From: Setophaga petechia
Taxonomy: Eukaryota; Chordata; Aves; Passeriformes; Parulidae
Assembly (NCBI GenBank): GCA_024362935.1
Contig: JANCRA010000001.1
Coordinates: 60,850,930 to 60,914,929, forward strand
DNA length: 64,000 nucleotides
Direction of reading: 5' to 3'
Shown here: piece after piece, positions 37,463 through 48,621 of the stretch
How the letters are laid out: each line of letters begins with the position of its first letter
How positions within the stretch are numbered: position 1 is the first letter of the stretch
Position numbers and translations under genes: made by a program
Notes under the pieces: model-generated
Databases searched by the model: none
Told to the model about the DNA's origin: nothing
Seen by the model: the letters and a program-made list of their open reading frames with translations, nothing else

Positions 37463-38528
37463 TTGGTCATAATAAATTCTGTAGTCTGGAATAGTTTTCT
37501 TTACGAGTACTTTAGATAACAAAGGGCAGAATTTGTATTCTGAAGATATTTAAAGAGATTTTTTTCCATTAAACTTGTGAGTATTTACAGAAGTTTTTTC
37601 AGTATTTGGTTAATCTAGAAACATTTTTCCTTTGTAAATAAATTTTTCCCACCATATGTTTAATAATTTTTGCATGGAAAGGCTTTGATTCTTCCCCTCT
37701 GGCTTTATCCTGAAAGACAAAGGAGAGCTGGGGTAGTTTTAACTGCTAAGTGATCTTGTTCATTTTTGCAGTCAGGTCCAGAGATCTCCTGTCCCTCAGG
37801 GCCCTTTGTGTTGGTGGTGCTGCTGCAGAGTAAAAGCAGTGCAGGGAACAGGGCATCTGAACATCCCCCCAGGAGAGGGGACCAAGGGCTCAGGGCACGA
37901 TTACCTGAGCAAAAGAGCAAGTCCAGGTTGTCAAGGAACAGGCAGGATCCAAGGAAAGGGATGAAATGAGGAATCCTGGGGGGATGTGTTTCAGTTTGTG
38001 CTATGACCTGGTGCTAACATCAGGGAAAAGATGAATTCAAAGTCATATGGTGTGACTGTTCTGTGTTGTTTGGTGTCATTGGTAGAGGATGTTGGAAAAC
38101 AGGGATGAAAATGTATTTACTAGCTTTATATAGCAAATCAACTTTCCCCCTCCTCTTTCTGAAAGCTGAGCATGAAAGTTTTGGTTTGAGTATCTTGTAG
38201 AACCAAATCATCACTTTAAACTGTGAAGTGCAATGTGGCCAGAACAAGGGCTTCATTTTGTTTTCTTAATTTTAAAATGTACTTGCTTATCTATTGAGCT
38301 GTCTGTGTGGTCTGGGTCTTCAGCAAATATTTTTCAGAGGACCACAAACAGAAGACCAATTCCCTGTATCAGGAGCAGATGTCTCCAGTAGCCTTATGTC
38401 TGTTGTGGGTGTTTTCTTTTCATAGTTTGCTCCTGTGTGTGTCACTTTACAGTCTGACCTTCACACAGATTGGCATCAAAGCCCTCTGGATGTTCTGGAT
38501 TAACCAGAATAACCTGAGTTTTCCAGAA
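37463..38528. other. Non-coding unique sequence
   Basis: No gene or clear repeat. Short open frames on both strands around 37.7-37.97 and 38.0-38.3 kb have no recognisable content. Confidence 0.6.
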
Positions 38529-38552
38529 CCTCCTCCTCCTCCTCCTCCTCCT
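38529..38552 (+). repeat. (CCT)8 trinucleotide microsatellite
   Basis: Eight uninterrupted CCT units. In the chance open frames crossing it, it encodes a proline run on the plus strand and an arginine run on the minus strand. Neither frame is supported as a gene. Confidence 0.95.
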
Positions 38553-39131
38553 TTGTGCACTGGTCTGTGTCTCTCTGTACAGAAATCTCATTGCAGAGCA
38601 CAAGCCGCAGAGATCAGCTTGGCTCTCAGCTGATTGCATTATACTAATTTCTGACAATGTTGTTGTATTTTGATTCTGCCTCTCTAATCAAGGAAGGAGG
38701 TTTTTAGTGAAAAAAAATTGCTGATCTATACATAGAATTTCCCTGAAACTCTGAAATAGAGGGGATTGGAAAGTGTTGACAGGCATTTTCTTTTGCGAGA
38801 CGTAAATGTTATCAAAACTGGAACATTTAATGAAGACATTTTCTCTCAGAAATATCCACTTTGAAATGAAAAAAAACCCAATATAAATACTTCTCTTCAA
38901 GCTGTTTTAATTCATCAGTTTGTAGGACTGATAGAATTTTTTGGTTAGGAACAACTTCAGAGTCAAGTTTTTTCAACATCTCTTGAAATGAGAGTACAAT
39001 TCAGCAGGGCTCAGATGAGCCTTTTCTTTCCATGAATGCCATGTACTGGAGTGTTGGTTTATAGCAAATTTGGGATTTATTCCAGCATCAGAAAGAATTA
39101 ACCTATGATAAATTGTCCTGGCTTATTCAGG
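38553..39131. other. Non-coding unique sequence
   Basis: AT-rich unique DNA with A runs at about 38.71 and 38.87 kb and no open frame of note. Confidence 0.6.
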
Positions 39132-39179
39132 TGCATAGAATGGAACTGACCTTAATGCATAGAAAAGAACTGACCTTAA
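39132..39179 (+). repeat. 24-bp tandem duplication, two copies
   Basis: TGCATAGAATGGAACTGACC plus TTAA (39132-39155) is followed directly by a second copy (39156-39179) that differs by two substitutions (AATGG becomes AAAAG). The period is a multiple of three, so the crossing open frame stays open. This need not mean coding. Confidence 0.9.
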
Positions 39180-39687
39180 CCATGAGCTCCACCGTCAGGC
39201 CAAGGATGGAGGCTGATTTAAAGGTGCTGATCTTGCAGATGTCCCAAGTCAAAACTGACAGGATTTCCCTTTTGGCCACTGGGTGTAGTTTGCCATCATT
39301 CCCACCGTGCAGCTCCTTGGTGTCCCCCCTCAAAGAACAAGTCTGTTTTGCTGGAGCTGTGGAAATGCACTTTCACATCCAGGAGAACAGTTCTGGGCAC
39401 AGCACTGTGGGTGGCTCCTAACTCAGGATGTTTCCAAAGCTGCCCAAACCCTGGTGGCTTTATTTCCTTGGTGCAGTCACCAGTCTGTGCTGAGACAGGG
39501 CTGCTTTAGCTGCAGTCAAGTGTCCTCAGGTGTTATTTCCACACTCCCAGGGAGACATTTCTTCTCAAACACAGTTGTATTTTCCTGCAGCAGTTCTGAT
39601 AACCCCAGGGGAGGTGAGGATTTGTTTGGTGCTCAGCATCAGCACAGTGTTCAAGATGTGACTCTCCTGGAGCCCATGTAGGATATT
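39180..39687. other. Non-coding unique sequence
   Basis: Open frames of 102 and 124 codons (39113-39421 and 39307-39681, plus) overlap in different frames. Neither shows a recognisable domain. Confidence 0.55.
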
Positions 39688-39707
39688 TTCCATGGAATTC
39701 CATGGAA
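39688..39707. repeat. 20-bp perfect palindrome made of two 10-bp palindromes
   Basis: TTCCATGGAA occurs twice in tandem, so the 20-bp unit is both a direct repeat and a perfect inverted repeat. A further GGAAT-type match does not extend beyond it. It could arise by slippage of a single 10-mer. Confidence 0.85.
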
Positions 39708-42693
39708 TTTAGGCTGTGTCAGTAGTGAGAGACAGTGATGCACAGCACTTGGGATCTGACAGGGCAGGGGTTGCAGAGGAGGAGGATGAGCTGATGTGCC
39801 CAGAACAGGAGCACAGCAGCGACAGCCAGGGCTTGTGACCCAGTTCTTTCAGATTTGGAGCCAGGGCCCCTCACTGCTGGGCCCTGATGCCTCCCAAGGC
39901 TGCCAGAATGTGCCCAGGAGAGGGGACACTGAATGTTTGGGACAGCTGCACTTGAGTGACGTGGCAGTTCTGCTCTCTCAGCCCTCACTGTCACTTCGGG
40001 CCACAAGTGAACAGGGCTGTGATTGCTGACTGCAGCAGGGAGGATGCAGGAAATGCTGGGAGTGACACACAGTGTCGGGGACTCTGCTGCTGAGGACATC
40101 CAAGGGCCAGCAGTGCAAGCAGACAGAGAAAATGGAACAAATGTGTGGGGGGACAGAATATAAGAAAAATTAGGATAGTGCAGAAAGTAATCTTACCCCT
40201 AAGGAGTTGCAGCTGGGCCAATTATCCAAGATTAGCAACAAGCCTGACTTCAACAGGCCACAGCTGTAACCAGTGAGAGGAAGAGTGCTGTGAAAGAGTG
40301 GGGTGGCTGGTTGAGAGGGGGGCTGGAGTCAGTTGGCTGCTTTGTGAAGAAGGAAGAGTCAGTGCTCTGAGGAGCTGCCCATGAGAAGCATAAAGAAGGT
40401 CTGAACCTTTTGTGATTAGAAGACAACAGTAGGAACCCCTGCAATGAGATGACAACACAAATGGATGATAATAATGGATAGAGCACAAGGAGTCTGTTTA
40501 TTGTGTATTGCATAATAGTCAATATGAAAAGGCCCTTGGGAATCATTCTTACACAACTTTCCAGTTCAACCTTGTGCCTTGTTAATTCCAGTTAGTCCAA
40601 ACAGACAAAGCCTTTTACAATTCATAAATTTATCGTCATCCATCTGACACCACTGTTGATAAAACTTGATATTATGTTGGGAGCACAGTTCTGCTGCAGC
40701 TGCTGGAATTTTGGGGGATGCGATGGGGAGAAGCTGGAGAGAATGCTCTGCACAGCCACACCTGAACAGCTCCAGCTTTCAGCAGCCTTTCATTTCAGCC
40801 TGGTTCACATCCAAATTTGGGCTGTGGCCTCTTTGTAGTCACTGCTTTGGCACGGCTGAGACACTGAAAATCTCTTGTCATTTGTAACCTCTCCAGTTTT
40901 CTATAAAATTTCCCATCATGTTGTGGGGAACCTTGTGGTGAGGGTGTGAGTACCTTTGTGAATGCTGCTTTTGTTGTTCTTCCTCAGCAGGACAGTCATT
41001 TGTATTACACTGATAAAAGACTGAAGTCTGTTCCCTGACAGGAGAGGGCATCTTGATTGATGGATGCTGCAGCATAAGTCAATCAGTCAGTTCATTTTGG
41101 ATTTTTTTTTCCTTGCAAGAAAGAACAAATTTCTACAAAGAAATGCACGATATGAAAAAAGTGATGTGAAGAATCAGTTCCAAATGCAGTTAATTTTTAA
41201 TTGAACCAAAATATGCAAATTTTAGCAAAGCATCCATTTTTTTTACAGTTGTTTTGGGAATTTTTTTTTATCTGAATGCTTTTGAGCTAGAATAAATTAA
41301 AATTGGCAGCTGTAATTATCTGGAAAACCAGAAGCATCTTTGAATTAAGATTTGGATTTTCTTCCTGGGTTTTTAATGGCTTTGTGAACTAGCTTTTGAT
41401 GGCAATGTTCTTTTTTCTGCTATTGTAACTCCAAAATAATTCGCTAAAATAGTTGAGTGACTACAAAAAGCATTCCTTTTAATAAAGGAAAGGAAGAAAA
41501 ATAGCCCATGTTTCTTATTAGTCTTTTTCATGATAACTGTGGACAGCATAAAGGTTTGGTGTAGATGACAGCTGGAAACAGAATTGCCACCCAGGTGGGT
41601 GAAAGCCACATTTGCTAAGGCTGGTGCTCAGGAGCACTGAAAGCAACAAATTCCATTTAGTTAAGATTTACTACAGCACAAACAAGAATAAATGTGAGGA
41701 AAATTCCAAGTGAAATCAGGGTGTGTGGGATCTTCAGTACCATTATTCCTGCAGCTGTTTGTGATTAATAGCAGCATATTCATGTATAGGAATTCTCTGA
41801 AATGGAATTGCTGGTTCTGCAGCGCCACAGAATGTCATCTGCTCTTCTGTAAGCCACTGCCTGTTCACCCCTTTCTCAGAGAACTTGATAAATTGGATTA
41901 ATTTCTCAGAGGCTTTAACAGAGCTGTCATCTTTGAGGTTTATGCCCTAAGTAAAAAGGTTCAGTGGTTCTCGAGACAATATTAAAAAAGTAATGTGATT
42001 TAGTCAGATTTCATTTTTACTGGGTTTGGGAGGGAAAAATGGAGATGTCTTCCTATCTACTGCACCTTTCTGTAAACTTGAAATTATTAAAGTGTGTTTG
42101 CTGATACTGAGTTAGATTCTAGGAATTGTAAATGCTCAGCAGATTTCAGGATGGGGCTTCTATTCCTTAACAGCCTTTAGCTTATTTCAATTCTTTCCTA
42201 AAGTATTTAGAAATTATTGCACAGAGATCTACCATATAAAATAGTTGCATAAGTCTTGTATATTCTTGTTGAGCAAAACCTCCTGATTCCAAATAATTTA
42301 AACCAGTTACTTTTTAAACTTTAAATGCTTTTGTTTTCCTCTCCCTTATTAACCTTACGGGAGCTGTTATTCACAAGACAGCTTCAGTGTAATCATAAAT
42401 ACAATTTTAGGTGATCAGATTTTGATTTCCACAGTCAGAGCCACCCAAGCTTTTAGGGAGTGCTTTAGGGGTGGATAAGCAGGGGTCACAGTTCTGGTTT
42501 TACTTCCTCAGAGTGAGGAACAAACGTGTGAGATGAGGATCCTGGCTGAGCTTGGTCTGGTTCCGTGGGGCTCATCCAAGTCCTTGCTGCCACCTCCTGG
42601 TGCTGGCTCCGTGCTGGGCACAGCCTGGGGCAGGGGGTGCCAGGGATGTGTGGCTGACACTGCCTGCAGCACTCCCAGGCACAGCAGCTCTGA
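39708..42693. other. Non-coding unique sequence
   Basis: No supported gene. An open frame of 126 codons (39719-40099, minus) lies in GC-richer DNA and has no recognisable domain. A perfect octamer ATGCAAAT is at 41213-41220 in AT-rich sequence. The G-rich patch starting near 42.61 kb leads into a G-quadruplex motif. Confidence 0.6.
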
Positions 42694-42710
42694 GGGGAGG
42701 GAGGGAGGGG
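42694..42710 (+). other. Strong G-quadruplex motif, plus strand
   Basis: GGGGAGGGAGGGAGGGG gives four G runs with three single-A loops, the most stable class of predicted G4. It is the tightest such motif in the window. A second G-rich cluster (GGGGCAGGGGG then TGCCAGGG) lies about 65 bp upstream. No gene start is recognised nearby. Confidence 0.85.
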
Positions 42711-42784
42711 ATAAGGTCCCGACTCAGGAAATGGTGGCCAAAATGAAATGAACCCGGCAGGCTTTGTTACCTCATAGAGGGGAA
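42711..42784. other. Non-coding linker
   Basis: Short unique sequence between the G-quadruplex motif and the candidate regulatory block. It lies within a 141-codon minus-strand open frame (42486-42911) that has no recognisable domain. Confidence 0.5.
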
Positions 42785-42925
42785 AGGGAATTCTTGGAGC
42801 TGCAGCCAAAACCACATGGACAGTAATAAAATTATAGCAGATATCATTGTTGATTGGGATTTTCCAGTGCCTTTTCATTGCTTTTCTGTATCTTGCATAA
42901 TGGAAGTGCATAATGCAGAACCCCC
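42785..42925. promoter_or_regulatory. Candidate regulatory block
   Basis: A SOX-type CATTGTT (42845-42851) overlaps a PBX/CCAAT-type TGATTGG (42851-42857), and GCATAATG is repeated at 42895-42902 and 42908-42915. AT-rich factor-site texture follows directly after a GC-rich, G4-bearing patch. This is suggestive only, and conservation is unknown. Confidence 0.2.
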
Positions 42926-43019
42926 TTTTTTATTTCAGCAGTTTGTCTGTTTGATCCCTAAACACCAATGGAACAATCCTGCCCATTCCAGTAGCCAGTT
43001 TGTTCCTCAGTAGGTTTGA
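42926..43019. other. Non-coding linker
   Basis: Unique sequence without recognisable features. Confidence 0.5.
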
Positions 43020-43088
43020 GGGTTATTTTTGTGGGCTTATTTGGGGTTTTTGTTGTTTCTGTTGGGTTGGGTTTTTTTAATTTTTCCA
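43020..43088 (+). repeat. T/G-rich low-complexity tract
   Basis: Nearly uninterrupted T and G with runs such as TTGGGGTTTTTG and GTTGGGTTGGGTTTTTTT. Read on the minus strand it is A/C-rich, a texture common in bird genomes beside decayed retroposon tails. The TTGGG units do not match the vertebrate telomere repeat TTAGGG. Confidence 0.7.
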
Positions 43089-46000
43089 GACACAAATAAT
43101 ATACTTTGAGATGAAATCTGCATCTACTGAAGTCATCAGCAAGTTGCCAGTGCCTTGGGTAGGGTGGTGTTTGTTGCTTTCCCTGCAGCTTTTGCAGAGG
43201 CAGGAATGATCTTCTCCTGTTGTGTGTTTTGTGATGAACAGTGCAAAGCAAAGTTTGGGGCAGCAGATGCCCTGGGAGATGATCCCTGTCCTTGGCAGGA
43301 GTGGGGATGGAGGCTGGGCTGGGCACTCCAGGCTCTGCTGGGCAAAGGCACTGAGCACCAGCCCCAGCTCCTTCCCAGAGAGCAGAGGGGCCTCACCCTG
43401 CCTTGTTTGCCCTCCCCATCATTTCTGAGTCACCAGGCTGCAGTTTCTGGACCTGCTTTAGTTGGACAGGGAATCTTGAACTCCCTCCAAAGGTACAGCA
43501 CACATTTTGAGGTAAGGGAGACAGCAGGAGGGCTCAGAGGCTGATGGAACATGAGGAACTGCCACAGAAACCTGCATTAACTGATACCCACAGAAAACAC
43601 TACCTGGGATTAGGCCAGACTTGGAGTCAGGATCTGACTCCCTGCTAGTATTAGAGTGATTCTTTTCAGGCACTAAAGTTTTCATAATTCACACCTGTGC
43701 CAAGCCAGAGGATCAGGGAGCAGGGATCTCTGAAGACATCAGTTCTTACTAGTAGGAACTTAAATATGAACTTCAGCAAATGGCTGTGCAGAGCAAGCTT
43801 TCTGGGGAAAGAGAAATGGAGTGTAAATTTAAGGTGTCTGTCATCCAGCCTTAGTCCTTTATAGCCGAGGATTTGCAATTGGTCAGGGCTTGGCTCAAGT
43901 GTGGAAGCATAAATGGAGGTTTTGGTGGTCAGGTGGTTCAGTGACTGATTCCGAGTTTGTCATTAGCAGTGGAAATCAAATGTCCCAATATTCTGATGCT
44001 GGAAACATCCAGTGCTGGGTCAGAGATGAGCCTTACAGGGCACATGCAGTGAGTTGGTGGCACCTGTTCCTTGTCTCTCACCCTCTCAGATGGGCAGGGG
44101 GAGGCTTGTGAAGAGGTGCAGACTCTGCCCTTGGGTTTCAGAGCAGCCTGGGAGAAGGACAGGGTGCACTGATGTATTGGAACAGTGTGCAGAGGCACTC
44201 TCTGGCATGGAAGCAAATGGTTTCTCTGATTTTCCTCAGGACCTCTCAGTAATGAGAAGGATGGTTAGGAGGTAATTCCAAAGTTCTTTGGCTCCTGCTT
44301 CCCAAAATTCAACTTCTGGTACTTTCCAGAGGAGTGTGGTTTCCTCACACGTAGCCAGAATTCTCTGTGGGCTTTTGTCCTGTGGAGCACTTGCAGTGGG
44401 GTTGGGATTGCTTGCGTGTGACCTTGTCTGGCTGGACAAGTAAATGTTCTGATGTCATGTCTCTGTTTTTCTTTGTCCTTTGTCACCCATTATGTGACAA
44501 ATAGGGAAAATAAGATTTATCTTGTTTCTACATCATGATTCCTGAATTAATCTTTATATTTCGTCTGTGTTTATATGACTCTTAATGGAACAGGGTCTCT
44601 TCTTGCATTATCTGGATGATTAATGGTTATTGTTGAAAAAATCAGATGTGACTTAATGTTAGAAGTGCAAATGATTTCCAGACTGCAATTCTAGTGAATT
44701 AGTTTAACCATTAGTATCTTCCAAATTGAATTATGCTGTGTATGAGGTCACTGGTAGTTGCTGCAACTCATACCTGGCCATGTGTGTCTGTCTGTTGTTC
44801 TAACCTCCTCATTGTTGTATCCAGAGACATGACCAATGTAACAAAATGGGGTTTGTTACACTTCATTAACTCCTGTTCATTACTGGGATCATGGAACTCC
44901 TGACTGCTCCATCCCTGTGAGTGCAGTGCTCAGGGAACCCCCAAAGGCTGGGAGCAATGGAGCAGTTCAGAGCCAGGGCTTGGCTCTTCCCTTCATGGTC
45001 ATCAGCCCTGGCCTTTCTGTCCTAAAATTGGTCATTGCTTTGAACACACATTAAAATCTTAGGATGTGATGCAAGCAAACACAAACAAAACATAGCAGGG
45101 AAGTCAATTCCCTTGATTCACTTGATCTCCATTTTTATTACTGCTGCTCATTATGAAGCACTTGAGGCAGGAAATCCCATATAGTTGAACTTAATGGCTT
45201 ATTTGAACCAGGTGGGCATATTCTACTGAAAATATTCTGCTCACTAAATGAAATGTGTTCATTAAAAGAAATATGCAATTTGTTACAATTGGTAGCTTTT
45301 CATACTCTGAAATTTAAGCAAATTTGTAATGGTGCTGATAATGGTGTTAGCTTATAAAATTTCTGGTTTGTAGAAGAGCTTAAGGTAATTTTAGAAAGTA
45401 AAGACTCCATCTTAACTATCACATTGAAAAATGCAGCAGGCATGCATTTAAACTTGGTGGATTTGAATATTTTAGTATTTAGTGTGGGAATATATTGCTG
45501 TAAACAGAGCTGCATCGGGGAGTTCTACACCCCACAGGAACAATTGATGAATTTGTGTCTCTAGGCCTGGCTTTTGTCCTTCCTTAAGATGGAAAGTAGT
45601 AAGTAGCTTTGCCCCCCCTCATAACTGGTTTTGTATTTTTAAAGAGAAACTGTTACACTGTTTTCATTAACATTTGTTCTAACGAAAGCAATGGGGAAAG
45701 CAACATCTGCCTCACTTAGAGCAGCTCCAAGTCCTGGGAAGTGCCCGAAGGGCTGTGAGTAAACACACACCCATAAAGGCCTTGCCAGGCTGCTGCATTA
45801 CTGTGGTGGGAAGAAAGGCAGCAGCTAAAAATTTGCTGAAGTACTTCAATATGCATAATCAGACAAGTGGTATTTGCACAAGCAATTCCACCTTCCACAA
45901 CATCCCCACTGATTTCATCAATCTGCTTGGGGCAAACAAGGCTTGTCTGACCAACTCCTAAGGGAAACTTTTAGTGTGGATAGTAAAAAATAAAATAAGA

Positions 46001-48309
46001 AATAAGGTGCAATTTAAACCAAGAATCCAATATCTTAGAGACATTCTCTTTTTAATTTCCACTGTGTGCTTGTTCTTTTTTGCTCTATTGCTTTGAAAGG
46101 CAAGGATGTACTACTTTTATCCTTCCTAAAATACTTCAGGTCAGCAAGCCAGCATAAAATAGATCTTCTGCTTATGTGTGCACTCAGTCTTCAGGTCCGT
46201 ATCAGTACAATTGCTAAAGGAATAATAAATTACTGAATTATCTGATAGTAATTAATGCTGCTCACAGAGAACCCTGTGAACAGCAGTCTGTGGGCTGGGA
46301 TGGTTTATTTACAGGTAGTGTGGAGTATTTTCCTTAGGATGTTTTCAAATTTTGTTTGGCTGTTGCAGCATAACTGAAACATCAATGAGATGAAGTGAAG
46401 TATTGCCTGCAGTGTCTGGAAGGCAGTTGTCTAAGATCCATGAGGTTTTGAGAATTACATATAACTGAGCTTTGAGATGCAGGTTCCTAGCCTGCAAATT
46501 TAATGAGCAATCAAGAGGAATTATTATTTCATGCCTGATGTTCCTGCTAGGAAGGCATTTACAGTTCAGTTTTTATTTTGAGTGGCTGTGCATGTCAAGA
46601 GAAAAAAATTCCTTCATTGTTACTTGGAGGCATCACTCACTCAGGTTTTAAAGGAAAAGTCATCCAGAAGTAAATATAAGTAGAAACTCACACCTGGTTC
46701 TCTTGTTGCTAATCTGGGGCTCTGAAAATCTCATTTCTGGCCTCCCAAGTGTTTGTGTGCAGACTTCAAAGGCCTTTTGTCACTGTCACCATGGAAAGGG
46801 GCTGGAAAGGACCAGGCCTAGGTCAGAGCACAACAGTGCTAGGAGGTGTGAGGGAGCAAAGGACTGCCCTGAAGAGGAGGGCAAAGAGCATCCAAGGCCT
46901 GGGGGAAATGAGGGTGTTGATGACTTGGCAGGAGCTGGGGACATCAGCAGATTTCAGGAGCCTGTGCCTTTGCTCTGTGGAAGTGATGAGAGCCTGAGAG
47001 TGTGGTTATCCTTTAAATAAATGACCTGTTCCTGGAGAGGGAAATAGAGCTGAGCCTGGCTGGAAGGCAAAATCTGATTCTAACAGAAGCTCAGGCTGCA
47101 GTGGGAGCCAGGAGATCTGTTTGCTTCTCAGCTGCAGGTCTCCCACAGCCCTGGATACAGCCCCTCATGGCACTGGGGATGCACTGATCCAGCCAGGACA
47201 CCGAGGTTTCACTGCCCCACTTGGCAGAGCACTATGGAGATGGAACCATGATCAGCCAGGGCTGGTGTGGTGACAAGGGTGACATCAGTTGTGGAGATGA
47301 AGGTGTGTGGGGTGGGAATGCAGTTCTGCTGAATCCAAAGTGCTAGAGCCAGAGCAGAGTGATCAGTGCTTTCCTGTGCTGGCTGGGGCATGCAGACATC
47401 TGCAGCCTGTTTGAAGATGAAATAATGAAGGAAAGGCTATGAGGAAATGAGTGGTTTGTGTTCTAAAATCTCATCAGTCTGGGGAGAGCCTCATGAAAAG
47501 CACAGAGGGCCTGTGGTGCTCGGGAGCCCTGCAGGGGCAGGGCCTGAGGGGTGGAGCTGTTCTGGCTTTGCTGAGCCGCCACTCACAAAGGCAGAGCCAG
47601 AAGTGCTGCCAGCTCTGCTGCAGGGATGCAAACCCCATCATCTCCCAGTCCTCCAGGACGGATTCTCTGAGCACAGGATGAGTTTGCTGCTGCAGCACAA
47701 CAGATGGTTGGAGCTGGCACCATCTCCTCCAAGACATCCCATATGCTTGCAGTCTGGAAGTTGTTTGCAAAGAGCTTCACTGACTCATCCCAAGTATGTA
47801 ATCAACTGGGAATAGTAATGAAGAAGTGATCTAAATTTATTACAGGTTAGGTTTTTATTCCTGTGGGCTGAATTTCATCAGATCAAAGTATCACTTTTCT
47901 AACCAAGGAGGAAGCAGGTGTGCTCAGTACCTGGGTGTCACAGCCAGGCAAGTCCCAAAATTGATGATCTGTCACATTTTACTTCAGAAATGGTGATATT
48001 TTTTGGTGGAAAGTATTAAGCAGATGCAGACATTGTTTGCACATTGAAAGGCATGATTGAGTTTTTGAACCTCCCTGATGGACGTGTGTTGTGTTTTCCA
48101 TCCCCAAGGAAGGGGGATACAGGAGGAATGAGTTCTTGTTTCAGCAATCAGTGCTGGAATCTGTCGGTGGTAACCTTGGCTTTCTCCCATGACCTGGGAG
48201 AAAGAGGGAAACAGTTTTTTCTACACTCTGGAAATTAATTTAAAAAATAAATTATTGGGCCCTTAGAACCTTTTAGGAGCCCAGGGGTGAGACCTTAACA
48301 CAAGGCCTC
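43089..48309. other. Non-coding unique sequence
   Basis: No supported gene. GC-richer patches at 43.15-43.55, 46.7-47.0 and 47.2-47.8 kb yield overlapping open frames up to 129 codons (43155-43544, plus) with no domain recognised. The stretch 44.45-46.6 kb is AT-leaning unique DNA. Confidence 0.6.
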
Positions 48310-48621
48310 TTGTCTTTTCACAGGCACCCAAATTATTTTGATCTCTTGAGATTCCAGTGGCATTCTAGTCAGGATCTATGGTGGAATTTTGTAAGGGAAT
48401 GCCCTCAGGAATTCTGTGGTGTGGGGGTGAATATATCTAATGTTCAGATCAGCTGCAGGCAATCTGTGGGGTTTTACTCTGCGTCTGTGAGCACACCATG
48501 CATTACAGTGACAAATGATGGAGATAATTATGAAAAAGAGGATTTGGAAATTCTGGCTCAGGCTGCAGTATTTCAATACAGCTTAAAACCCACATCTTTT
48601 ATAAAGCAAGCTTGCTCCTAA

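Noticed and set aside
42486..42911. 141-codon open frame on the minus strand
   Set aside because: It spans a G-quadruplex patch and an AT-rich block of quite different composition, and the proline-rich middle simply reflects C-rich DNA.
43068..43078. TTGGG units resembling telomeric repeats
   Set aside because: The vertebrate unit is TTAGGG. Only two TTGGG words occur, inside a general T/G-rich tract.
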